From an uncultured Eggerthellaceae bacterium (lineage in GTDB: Bacteria > Actinomycetota > Coriobacteriia > Coriobacteriales > Eggerthellaceae): a stretch of DNA of 6,291 bases. Under the pieces are notes generated by a model. The model saw only the letters and a program-made list of their open reading frames with translations. It did no database searches and had not been told where the DNA came from. A program made the translations under genes and the position numbers. Of this stretch, positions 1-5,730 are shown one piece after another. The stretch spans positions 1 through 6,291 of the forward strand of contig CAMOUE010000133.1 in the NCBI GenBank assembly GCA_946626265.1, given 5' to 3'. How positions within the stretch are numbered: position 1 is the first letter of the stretch; each line of letters starts with the position of its first letter.

Positions 1-287
1 GCGGGCGGGGGGCGGCGGGGGCGGCCGATGTCCGCAAACGATTCGGCTGGTGTCTGCTGGTCGACACCGGTGCGAGCTGTTTGTTCAAACTGCAAGGCTA
101 CACTTCACAAACGGATTCAATTTCGCAGCGCACGACCTCTGGTTTTGCGCTATTCTGTTCTTGCCAGCATGGGAGGAGGTGCGCCGGCTCGAACAGGCAG
201 CGAAATCGCACGGTTTCGCCTGCTCAAATCGAGAGGAACGCTTTCGTCCAGGCTGTTTTTTATTCGCCCCCGACAGAAGAGGTACTC
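1..287 (+). other. Non-coding leader upstream of hpf
   Basis: No gene could be recognised here. All three plus-strand frames lack a stop from the window edge to at least position 301, so no plus-strand gene ends inside this stretch, and the open frames give compositionally odd peptides without family motifs. The first 27 bases are G or C only. The stretch holds an imperfect dyad at 76-93, a strong hairpin at 191-225, and a weak hairpin plus six-T run at 235-261. I found no convincing -35/-10 pair. The hpf promoter probably lies here or before the window, but I cannot place it. Confidence 0.6.
191..225 (+). promoter_or_regulatory. Stem-loop in the hpf 5' leader
   Basis: The left arm (191-207) and right arm (212-225) can pair around a GCAC loop. 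The inner stem of seven pairs (CGAAATC with GGTTTCG, including one G-U) is followed by a two-base bulge (AG). An outer stem of eight positions (GAACAGGC with GCCTGCTC) has one mismatch. No T-run follows directly, so it does not look like a simple terminator. It sits about 60 bases before the hpf start and could be a leader structure affecting hpf mRNA stability or translation. The structure is seen in the sequence; the function is inferred. Confidence 0.5.
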
Positions 288-872
288 ATGGCAATCACAG
301 TAGCCGGGCGCAAAATGACCGTATCCGACGCACTGCGCCAGTACGCCGAGGAAAAAATCGGCAACTCCATGAAGGTTATGGACATCGACCCGCTCGACGC
401 CGAAGTCGTCCTGAGCGTCAAGAAGAATCCCTCGATCGCCTTGCCCTGCAAGTGCGAGGTCACGATCCGCACGAAGGGCAACGTCGTGCGCGTCGAAGAG
501 GAAGAGCAGGACATGTACGCCGCCATCGACGTCGCTGCCGCCAAGGTGCTCCGTCAGCTCCGCAAGTACAAGACCCGCGTCATCGACCGCAAGGTGCGCG
601 CAGGCGCCCATGGCGACCCCGCCTCCATCCGCAACATGGAAGCCGACGGCGGCGACCTCGACCTCGATGCGCTCATGGCCGAACTCTCCGACGAGGAGAT
701 CGTCCGCACGAAGGAAATCGACTTCGAGCCGATGACCGAGGAAGAGGCGCTGATTCAGATCGACCTGCTCGGCCACGATTTCTTCGCCTTCATCGACCGC
801 GATTCCGAGGCGTTCTGCGTTGTGTACCGTCGCGACAACGGCGGTTACGGCCTCCTGAAGCAAAAGCAATAA
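288..872 (+). CDS. hpf: Long-form ribosome hibernation promoting factor (HPF)
   Basis: A 194-residue protein of the S30AE/YfiA family in its long form. Such proteins bind the small ribosomal subunit in stationary phase or stress and pair 70S ribosomes into inactive 100S dimers. Residues 2-100 form the S30AE domain, beginning with an ITVAGRKM segment and ending in DMYAAID and a basic RQLRKYKTR tail near 89-97. A variable acidic linker (about 105-138) leads to the C-terminal dimerisation domain (about 139-192), with the typical RTKEIDFEPMTEEEA and DLLGHDFFAFID stretches. Length matches the long form (about 180-200). The ATG at 288 is chosen because AGAAGAGG (275-282) lies five bases upstream and the family N terminus starts exactly there; the frame is open further upstream, but that extension has no family similarity. 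The ACP gene follows after 24 bases, suggesting co-transcription. Confidence 0.95.
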   Translation: MAITVAGRKMTVSDALRQYAEEKIGNSMKVMDIDPLDAEVVLSVKKNPSIALPCKCEVTIRTKGNVVRVEEEEQDMYAAIDVAAAKVLRQLRKYKTRVIDRKVRAGAHGDPASIRNMEADGGDLDLDALMAELSDEEIVRTKEIDFEPMTEEEALIQIDLLGHDFFAFIDRDSEAFCVVYRRDNGGYGLLKQKQ

Positions 873-896
873 GAACCCCCGACACGAGGAGCATCT

Positions 897-1115
897 ATGG
901 CAACTATCGACACTATCAAGGAGATTCTCCAGAAGAACCTCGACATCGACCCCGCGACCGTCGACGAGCAGTCCACGTTCGATTCGCTCAACATCGACTC
1001 GCTCGACATGGTCGAGCTGGTATGCGAACTTGAAGACCAGCTGAACGTCGACTTCGGGGAGCTGGAAGATGTCTCGACGCTCGGCGAGCTCGTCGCCCGC
1101 ATCGACAGTCTGTAG
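897..1115 (+). CDS. acpP: Acyl carrier protein
   Basis: A 72-residue acidic acyl carrier protein. The apo-protein receives 4'-phosphopantetheine on a serine and carries acyl chains as thioesters, normally for type II fatty acid synthesis in the cytoplasm. The attachment motif is N-I-D-S-L-D with Ser35 as the modified residue, followed by the acidic recognition helix MVELVCELEDQL. The protein is a few residues shorter than the usual 75-80. ATG at 897 is preceded by AGGAG (887-891) at five bases. It lies 24 bases after hpf and before a strong terminator, so the two probably share a transcript. No fab gene is visible nearby, so whether this is the main fatty-acid ACP or a specialised carrier cannot be told from the window; the gene symbol is therefore less certain than the family. 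Confidence 0.92.
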   Translation: MATIDTIKEILQKNLDIDPATVDEQSTFDSLNIDSLDMVELVCELEDQLNVDFGELEDVSTLGELVARIDSL

Positions 1116-1126
1116 GCTTGTAGGCT
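1111..1126 (+). repeat. 8-base tandem duplication over the acpP stop
   Basis: TGTAGGCT occurs twice in tandem (1111-1118, 1119-1126). The first copy contains the TAG stop of the acyl carrier protein gene, and the second carries a TAG one base out of that frame. It looks like a small slippage duplication with no evident function. Confidence 0.6.
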
Positions 1127-1147
1127 TGCTCCTCCACCACGCGTAAG

Positions 1148-1168
1148 GATTTCAGACTGATTTCAGAC
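1148..1168 (+). repeat. Short direct repeat GATTTCAGAC
   Basis: The ten bases GATTTCAGAC occur at 1148-1157 and again at 1159-1168, one base apart, between the acyl carrier protein gene and its terminator. An 11-base period like this could be chance, slippage or a protein site; nothing in the sequence decides between them. Confidence 0.4.
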
Positions 1169-1177
1169 CGCGTCAAG

Positions 1178-1217
1178 AACGCGCCGTCCGATACAACATC
1201 GGGCGGCGCGTTTTATT
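1178..1217 (+). terminator. Intrinsic terminator of the hpf-acpP unit
   Basis: A 15-pair stem (1178-1192 with 1198-1212) with a single G-U pair and a five-base ACAAC loop is GC-rich in its body and runs into TTTTATT (1211-1217). This is a classic Rho-independent terminator for plus-strand transcripts, 62 bases after the acyl carrier protein stop. The minus strand has only TTCTTG after the same stem, so it would be a poorer stop for transcripts arriving from the convergent fusion gene, although the stem itself is symmetric. Confidence 0.88.
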
Positions 1218-1367
1218 GTCGGGGCCCCATTCCCGAGCTGTGCTATGCGCTAAAGCGTAGGCTTTTGGCTAAACGTGTTGGTATTAAAGGCTATGAGTAG
1301 GCCCCGGCCGCGCGATGCGACAGCCCTCTGATGTGCAGTTTCTCGAGCCCTGACACATCCCGGCAGC
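1218..1367. other. Convergent intergenic region, nothing recognised
   Basis: These 150 bases lie between the plus-strand terminator and the stop of the minus-strand fusion gene. I looked for a hairpin followed by a T-run on the minus strand and found only very short palindromes (GGCCCCGGCC near 1304, CGCTAAAGCG near 1249). No gene or RNA was recognised. The fusion gene therefore has no obvious terminator of its own, other than possible use of the 1178-1212 stem. Confidence 0.5.
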
Positions 1368-3650
1368 TTACCGCTCGTAAGCGCGGCGGCAAGCCTCGAT
1401 CGCAACGAGGGCGGCGTCGATGTCGTCGCTCGTCGTATGCACGCCGAAGCTGATGCGGCCCGTGCCGATGAGCCCGACGCTCGCATGCAGCGGCAGCGCG
1501 CAATGGCCGCCCGACCGCATGTCCACGCCCAAGCGACCCGCGAACGCTGCCAGCTCTGCCGGCAGCACGTCGCGCACCGTGAAGGACACGAGGCCGACCT
1601 GGCCGTCCGCCCTATCGTGATCGCCGACCACGTTCACTCCGTCGAGCATGTGCAACCCACGAACCAGATAGCGCGTGAGAGCGCAGTCGTGCCGCGCGAC
1701 GGCGTCCATGCCGAGCCCGTCCAGGTAATCGCAAGCCGCCGCCCATGCGATGGCCTGCGAAATCGGCGGCGTGCCCATTTCATATTGAAGGGCTCTCGGG
1801 CGCAGGCGATACGACCCCACGCCCACATGCGTCACGACACCGCCGCCCCCGCCGAGCGGGTCCATCTCGTCGAACGCCTCGTCGCCGATCCACAGCGCAC
1901 CGATGCCGAACGGACCGTATCCTTTGTGCCCCGACATCGTCACCCAATCGGCCCCCAGGTCCTTCACGTCCAATTTCATGTGCGAAAGCGCCTGAGCAGC
2001 ATCGACGAGGAAACGCGCGCCTACCTCGTGCGCGGCTTTCGCCATCTCGCGCACCGGCTCGACGATGCCGAACACGTTGCCGACGAGTGCTGCGCACACG
2101 AGCTTCGGCCTCCGCTCGAGTGCAGCCGAAAACGCCTGCTGGTCGAGGCGTCCATCGGGCCCGTAGGGAACGAACTCCACTTCGGCGCGCTTACGTTCTG
2201 CCAGCATCGTGAACGGCAGCATGTTCGAATGATGCTCGGCGAGCGGGATGACGATGAGGTCGCCCTCGCCGATGTTCCACTCGCCCCACGCCTGCGCGAC
2301 GAGATTCGCCGCACCGGTCGTGTTCGCGGTAAACGCGATTCGCTGCTCGTCGGATCCTATGAATTCCTCGATGCGCCGACGCGCGCGCCCGAACTCGTCG
2401 GTCGCACGCTTCGACAGCTCGTATCCGCCTCGGTACACGTTGGCGTTGGCGTGCTCGTCGAAGTCGCGCTGCGCCTGCAGGGAGACGTCGACGCGCTGGC
2501 AGGTCGCCGCACTGTCGAGGTAGGCGAGCTTGCCCTTGTGCCAACGGTCGTTCAGCAGGGGAAAATCGAGCTTGCAGCGTCGGCCGAACTCATCGGCCCA
2601 GACAAGGTCTGCGTTGCGGTCGCCGTTCGCCTCGCGCGCGTGCAAAATGCCCTGCGCGATGGCGACGAGCTCCCGATCGGCGTCGCTCATCGACCCACCT
2701 GCGGCATCGGTGCCGATCGCCGCCGGGCTGCCTACGGCATCGGCGCTTTCCCCGCCGTCGCCTTCGCCGTTTTCGGCAGCCCTCGCCAGCCGCAATGCCT
2801 CGAGCGCGCCGATCGTGCACTCGTCGAGAAACGCCGAGGCAACCGGATGCTCGGCGGGGCTCGGTGCAAGCAGCTCATCGCCGAACACGTGGTCGCGCGT
2901 CTTGACGAGCGGCACGGGCCTGTCGAACCCGTTCGGGCCGACGGCGGCGATTCCCCGCTCTTCGAGTCCATGCAGGAAATCCCGCGTGAAAAGGAACGGC
3001 GACCGACGCAGGCATTCGATCCAGGACGGGACGGCCTCGACCTCGGGATGCTCCATCGCATCGAGGCACAGCTCGTAGAGATGCCCCGGCGTGATGCGGA
3101 CGGCGTCGGATTCGAGTATGACGACGTTGTCGTAGCCCTCGAAGAGCGAATCCGCCAGACCGCGCGCCAACTCGAGCATGCCGAACGGGAGCCCGAACAT
3201 CTCGAAGTTCGCTCCCAGACGCGTCCGCTCGACAAGTGCGTGCCGATCGATTTCGACGACCTGGACGTTCGACCCGCCGCCCTTGCGCTTCGTCCCATAG
3301 ACCGCATGCGAAACGGCGGTGGACAACGCGGGCGACGTCACGACGAACACTGCCGTCATCTGGGAAGCCCGCATCGCATCGACTGCCCAGCAGACCGCGG
3401 GCTTGCCCTTGTACATCTGGACCGGCCGCGCGACGGGCTTGCCGTCCCCGACGGACATGCCGTCCTCGACGGGAGCGCAGACGATCGGCTCCTCGTCGGG
3501 ATCCTCGAAATTCACGATGAGGGGCGTCGTCGACTCGTCGAATGCGAGCACGATGCCGACCGAGCTGCCGCAGACGCGATGAAGCTCTCCCACCTCGCGT
3601 TTTGGTCTCTCGATCTGCCTGTTTGTGGGTTGATGGTCCTCACGCGTCAT
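1368..3650 (-). CDS. Nucleotidyltransferase-like / SufS-type cysteine desulfurase fusion
   Basis: A 760-residue two-part protein. Residues about 31-290 resemble the MobA/MocA-like nucleotidyltransferase fold: IVLAFDEST near 33-41 stands where the family has its glycine-rich loop, GKPAVCWAVDAM (82-93) matches the GKP helix, and VVILESDAVRITPGHL (176-191) matches the metal-binding aspartate strand (Asp182). A Gly/Ala/Asp-rich linker (about 292-320) follows. Residues about 350-757 are a full group II cysteine desulfurase, a PLP enzyme that takes sulfur from cysteine as a persulfide: LAYLDSAAT (375-383), NANVYRGGY (402-410), EHHSN (472-476), LVDAAQ (548-553), the Schiff-base lysine Lys576 in SGHKGYGP, and Cys717 in MRSGGHCALP. 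SufS alone is about 400 residues. The ATG at 3650 is chosen because AAGGAGGG (3656-3663) precedes it; a GTG 24 codons earlier lies in the tandem repeat and is rejected. Desulfurase activity is confident; the N-terminal role is unknown. Molybdenum-cofactor sulfuration is one guess. Confidence 0.85.
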   Translation of the reverse strand: MTREDHQPTNRQIERPKREVGELHRVCGSSVGIVLAFDESTTPLIVNFEDPDEEPIVCAPVEDGMSVGDGKPVARPVQMYKGKPAVCWAVDAMRASQMTAVFVVTSPALSTAVSHAVYGTKRKGGGSNVQVVEIDRHALVERTRLGANFEMFGLPFGMLELARGLADSLFEGYDNVVILESDAVRITPGHLYELCLDAMEHPEVEAVPSWIECLRRSPFLFTRDFLHGLEERGIAAVGPNGFDRPVPLVKTRDHVFGDELLAPSPAEHPVASAFLDECTIGALEALRLARAAENGEGDGGESADAVGSPAAIGTDAAGGSMSDADRELVAIAQGILHAREANGDRNADLVWADEFGRRCKLDFPLLNDRWHKGKLAYLDSAATCQRVDVSLQAQRDFDEHANANVYRGGYELSKRATDEFGRARRRIEEFIGSDEQRIAFTANTTGAANLVAQAWGEWNIGEGDLIVIPLAEHHSNMLPFTMLAERKRAEVEFVPYGPDGRLDQQAFSAALERRPKLVCAALVGNVFGIVEPVREMAKAAHEVGARFLVDAAQALSHMKLDVKDLGADWVTMSGHKGYGPFGIGALWIGDEAFDEMDPLGGGGGVVTHVGVGSYRLRPRALQYEMGTPPISQAIAWAAACDYLDGLGMDAVARHDCALTRYLVRGLHMLDGVNVVGDHDRADGQVGLVSFTVRDVLPAELAAFAGRLGVDMRSGGHCALPLHASVGLIGTGRISFGVHTTSDDIDAALVAIEACRRAYER
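2688..2700 (-). promoter_or_regulatory. Possible internal translation start for desulfurase half
   Basis: Inside the fusion gene, the ATG for Met321 (codon 2690-2688) lies right after the low-complexity linker and is preceded by AGGTGGG (2700-2694), a near-consensus ribosome site, though with short spacing of 3-4 bases. Starting here would give a 440-residue protein that is essentially a stand-alone SufS with a modest N-terminal extension. The motif is seen; its use is inferred and could be chance in GC-rich sequence. Confidence 0.25.
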
Positions 3651-3655
3651 TGACG

Positions 3656-3663
3656 CCCTCCTT
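3656..3663 (-). promoter_or_regulatory. Ribosome binding site of the fusion gene
   Basis: AAGGAGGG on the minus strand, five bases before the ATG at 3650, is an almost perfect anti-16S match. It fixes the start of the fusion gene and shows that its translation does not depend on coupling to folC. Confidence 0.85.
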
Positions 3664-3705
3664 GTTCGATCATATGAAATACTACGTTGCTCGAGGCCAA
3701 CCTTG

Positions 3706-3811
3706 GCGTTGCCTGCAAGCACTTGCCCGGCGTTGCCTGCGGGCGCTTGCCCGGCGTTGCCTGCGGGCGCCTGCCACGTTGCCTGCGGGCGCTTGCCCGG
3801 CGTTGCCTGCG
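3706..3811. repeat. 24-base tandem repeat between folC and fusion gene
   Basis: About four and a half copies of a 24-base unit, GCGTTGCCTGCGGGCGCT plus TGCCCG on the plus strand. The copies are 3706-3729 (three G-to-A differences), 3730-3753 (consensus), 3754-3775 (22 bases, two missing near its end), 3776-3799, and a partial copy 3800-3811. Units 2 and 4 contain CGGGC-GCTT-GCCCG, a five-pair hairpin; unit 1 instead has GCAAG-CA-CTTGC, so its changes also leave an inverted repeat. The array starts four bases after the folC stop and ends 43 bases before the ribosome site of the fusion gene. It is intergenic: the 22-base unit breaks any 8-codon reading frame. Confidence 0.9.
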
Positions 3812-3815
3812 AATC

Positions 3816-5153
3816 CTAGCTCAACGTCCCAAGCGCCCGCTCGATTTCCGATATGGAATAGAGGCTGCCGAACGCGCAGACCACACCATCCTCGCCCGCG
3901 CGGTCGCGCGCGCGTTCAAGCGCTTCGGCGAACGACCCGAACGGCTCGGCGGGCACGCTCCCACCCGATTCGGCCGCAATCCGGCCGATCTCGCGCGCGA
4001 GGTCCTCGGCGGACAGCGCGCGGGGGTTCGGCGGCGTCACGCACGAGAACGATTCCGCGAGCGGGAGAACCGACCCTATCATGGCGGGATAGTCCTTGTC
4101 GGCGAGCACGCTCATCACGAAGGAGATGCGCTTGCCGGGAAAAACGTCGCGCAGCGATTCCGCCAGCACTTCGGCGCCCTGAGGATTGTGGCCGCCGTCG
4201 ACCACGACCGCCGGCCACCCGTCGCCCGACTTCACGACCTCGAAACGCCCCGGCCACACCGTTTCGGCGATGCCGCGCGCGATCGCCTCGTCGGGAAGCT
4301 CCCAGCCCTTGCGGCGGAGCTGGACGAGCACCTCGATGGCGAGCGCCGCATTCGACGGCTGGTAGCTGCCGAGCAGATGCGTCGTGTACGCGCGCCCGCG
4401 GTACGCGAACTCCCTCACGCCGGCAGGCGACACTCCCCCGACGACGAGCTCCGACAGGTCCGGAACGACGACTTCCGCGCCGTATTTCGCCGCTGCAGCC
4501 GCGATGGCGTCCGTGGCGCCCTCATCGTCCTGCGGCCAGGACACGACGACGGCGCCCTGCTTGATGATCCCGGCCTTCTCGGCCGCGACCGCGGCCTGCG
4601 TGTCGCCGAGGAATTCCGTGTGGTCGAGGCCGATGCGGCAGATCACGCACGCCTCGGGGTCCTCGATGATGTTCGTCGAGTCGAGCCTTCCGCCCAAGCC
4701 GACCTCGCAAACGACGATGTCGCAGGCGCTCCGCGCGAAATGCTCGAACGCGACGGCGGTCATGAGCTCGAACTCGGTCGGATGCTCGCCCGAGACCTCG
4801 GCCATCGCCTCGGCGTGCCCACGCACGAACGACGTCACGGCGCGCAGGTCCTCATAGGGGATGTTCGCGCCGTCGACGCGGATGCGCTCTTCGAAATCTA
4901 TGATGTAGGGGCTCGTGAACAGGCCCGTCTTGTACCCTGCCTCTTGCAGCGTCTGCGCGATGAACGAGCAGGTCGACCCTTTCCCGTTCGTGCCGGCAAC
5001 GTGGACGAACTTCAGCTTGTCCTGTGGACGCCCCATGCGGTCGAGTAGCTCGGTAATTCGCTCCAGGCCGAGCCGCGACTGCTGCCAACGCGGTTCGTTG
5101 ATGTAGGCGATCGGGTCGAAGTCAGTTTGATTCACATCGAGTTCAGGTTTCAT
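3816..5153 (-). CDS. folC: Folylpolyglutamate synthase / dihydrofolate synthase
   Basis: A 445-residue Mur-ligase-family enzyme that adds glutamate to folates using ATP, and in many bacteria also joins glutamate to dihydropteroate. Visible motifs: P-loop HVAGTNGKGST (51-61), SPYI (81-84), EVGLGGRLDSTNII (150-163), DHTEFLGDT (177-185), the EKAGI segment (192-196) whose lysine is carbamylated in characterised members, WPGRFE (300-305) and DGGHNPQGA (319-327) opening the C-terminal domain. Length is normal (about 420-450). The ATG at 5153 lies three bases after the udg stop, with GAGGAA about eight bases upstream inside the end of udg, so translation is probably coupled. Whether it has both activities cannot be decided from sequence alone; no other folate gene is in the window. 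Confidence 0.95.
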   Translation of the reverse strand: MKPELDVNQTDFDPIAYINEPRWQQSRLGLERITELLDRMGRPQDKLKFVHVAGTNGKGSTCSFIAQTLQEAGYKTGLFTSPYIIDFEERIRVDGANIPYEDLRAVTSFVRGHAEAMAEVSGEHPTEFELMTAVAFEHFARSACDIVVCEVGLGGRLDSTNIIEDPEACVICRIGLDHTEFLGDTQAAVAAEKAGIIKQGAVVVSWPQDDEGATDAIAAAAAKYGAEVVVPDLSELVVGGVSPAGVREFAYRGRAYTTHLLGSYQPSNAALAIEVLVQLRRKGWELPDEAIARGIAETVWPGRFEVVKSGDGWPAVVVDGGHNPQGAEVLAESLRDVFPGKRISFVMSVLADKDYPAMIGSVLPLAESFSCVTPPNPRALSAEDLAREIGRIAAESGGSVPAEPFGSFAEALERARDRAGEDGVVCAFGSLYSISEIERALGTLS

Positions 5154-5156
5154 TGT

Positions 5157-5717
5157 TCACTTCCTCAGCAATTCTCCCAGCGTGGCGAAATCGTTCTCGA
5201 GCGCCTCCCATTTGGAGCGGTCGTAGATGGCGGCTGCCGGATGGTAGATCGGGAACACCTTGAAACGGCCCGCCTGCTGCAGCGTGCCGTGCAATCTCGT
5301 GATGCCGCGATCGGTCTTCAAGACGAACTTCGTCGCGAAGTTGCCCAACGTGACGATGAACTCGGGGTTGATCGTGCGCGTCTGCTCGCGCAAGAACGGC
5401 GTGCACAGCTCTATCTCCTCAGGGCGCGGATCGCGGTTTCCGGGCGGGCGGCATTTCAACACGTTCGCGATGAACACGTCCTCGCGCGCGAGCCCCGCGA
5501 TCTCGAGGAGCTGGTTGAGGTTCTGGCCCGCCTTCCCCACGAAGGGAATGCCCTGCAAGTCCTCGTTCTTGCCCGGCGCCTCCCCGATGATGAGCACGCG
5601 CGCATCCGGGTTCCCGTCGCCGAACACGGTCTGCGTGCGACCTTCGCACAGCGGGCACTTCCGGCACTGCGCCACCTCGGCGGCAAGCACGTCGAGCGGA
5701 ATCGGAGTCTTTCCCAC
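5157..5717 (-). CDS. udg: Family 4 uracil-DNA glycosylase (Fe-S)
   Basis: A 186-residue uracil-DNA glycosylase of family 4, which cuts uracil from DNA to start base excision repair. The four cysteines expected to hold the 4Fe-4S cluster are Cys18 and Cys21 (CRKC), Cys89 (KCRPPGNRDP) and Cys105; an extra Cys24 follows the first pair. The catalytic-pocket motif GEAPGKNEDLQG with PFVGKAG spans 45-64, and the second motif is YHPAAAI (158-164). Length is in the normal range (about 180-210). The start is GTG at 5717, supported by AGGGAGG (5724-5730) six bases upstream; that ribosome site directly abuts the alr stop. It is 13 bases from alr and 3 from folC, so it is the middle gene of a tight operon. 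Confidence 0.93.
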   Translation of the reverse strand: MGKTPIPLDVLAAEVAQCRKCPLCEGRTQTVFGDGNPDARVLIIGEAPGKNEDLQGIPFVGKAGQNLNQLLEIAGLAREDVFIANVLKCRPPGNRDPRPEEIELCTPFLREQTRTINPEFIVTLGNFATKFVLKTDRGITRLHGTLQQAGRFKVFPIYHPAAAIYDRSKWEALENDFATLGELLRK

Positions 5718-5723
5718 GAGCTG

Positions 5724-5730
5724 CCTCCCT
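5724..5730 (-). promoter_or_regulatory. Ribosome binding site deciding the udg GTG start
   Basis: AGGGAGG on the minus strand, six bases before the GTG at 5717 and immediately after the alr TAG (5731-5733). It supports a GTG start for the glycosylase, and the first glycosylase motif (CRKC) then lies at the usual distance from the N terminus. Confidence 0.8.

Noticed and set aside
81..287. N-terminal extension of hpf from a TTG at 81
   Set aside because: The added 69 residues have no S30AE similarity, while the ATG at 288 has a good ribosome site and the exact family N terminus.
50..1033. A 327-codon plus-strand frame overlapping hpf and the acyl carrier protein gene
   Set aside because: It is extremely arginine-rich, crosses two well-supported genes in another frame, and has no ribosome site.
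1368..3650. Fusion protein as a 2-aminoethylphosphonate cytidylyltransferase/transaminase (PntC-AEPT type)
   Set aside because: That architecture also joins a nucleotidyltransferase to a class V aminotransferase fold, but the C-terminal half here has the SufS SGHKGYGP and GGHCALP motifs, including the catalytic cysteine, and the N-terminal loop is degenerate.
1437..3653. A 738-codon open frame on the plus strand opposite the fusion gene
   Set aside because: It is a shadow of the minus-strand gene caused by high GC and codon bias. Its translation is Arg/His/Ala-rich with no recognisable motif, while the minus strand has full catalytic motifs.
3669..3674. TATGAT on the minus strand as a -10 box for the fusion gene
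   Set aside because: A start seven bases downstream would fall in the ribosome site itself, and there is no reasonable -35 at 16-18 bases. A promoter here is unlikely.
3651..3722. GTG start at 3722 for the fusion protein
   Set aside because: It lies inside the tandem repeat and would place the strong AAGGAGGG site within the coding region. The ATG at 3650 fits that site.
3706..3811. The tandem repeat as a CRISPR array
   Set aside because: The units are directly contiguous with a 24-base period and no unique spacers, and no cas gene is present.
3687..5048. A 453-codon open frame on the plus strand opposite folC
   Set aside because: It is a shadow frame. It begins inside the tandem repeat, shows no family motif, and lies opposite a clear folC.
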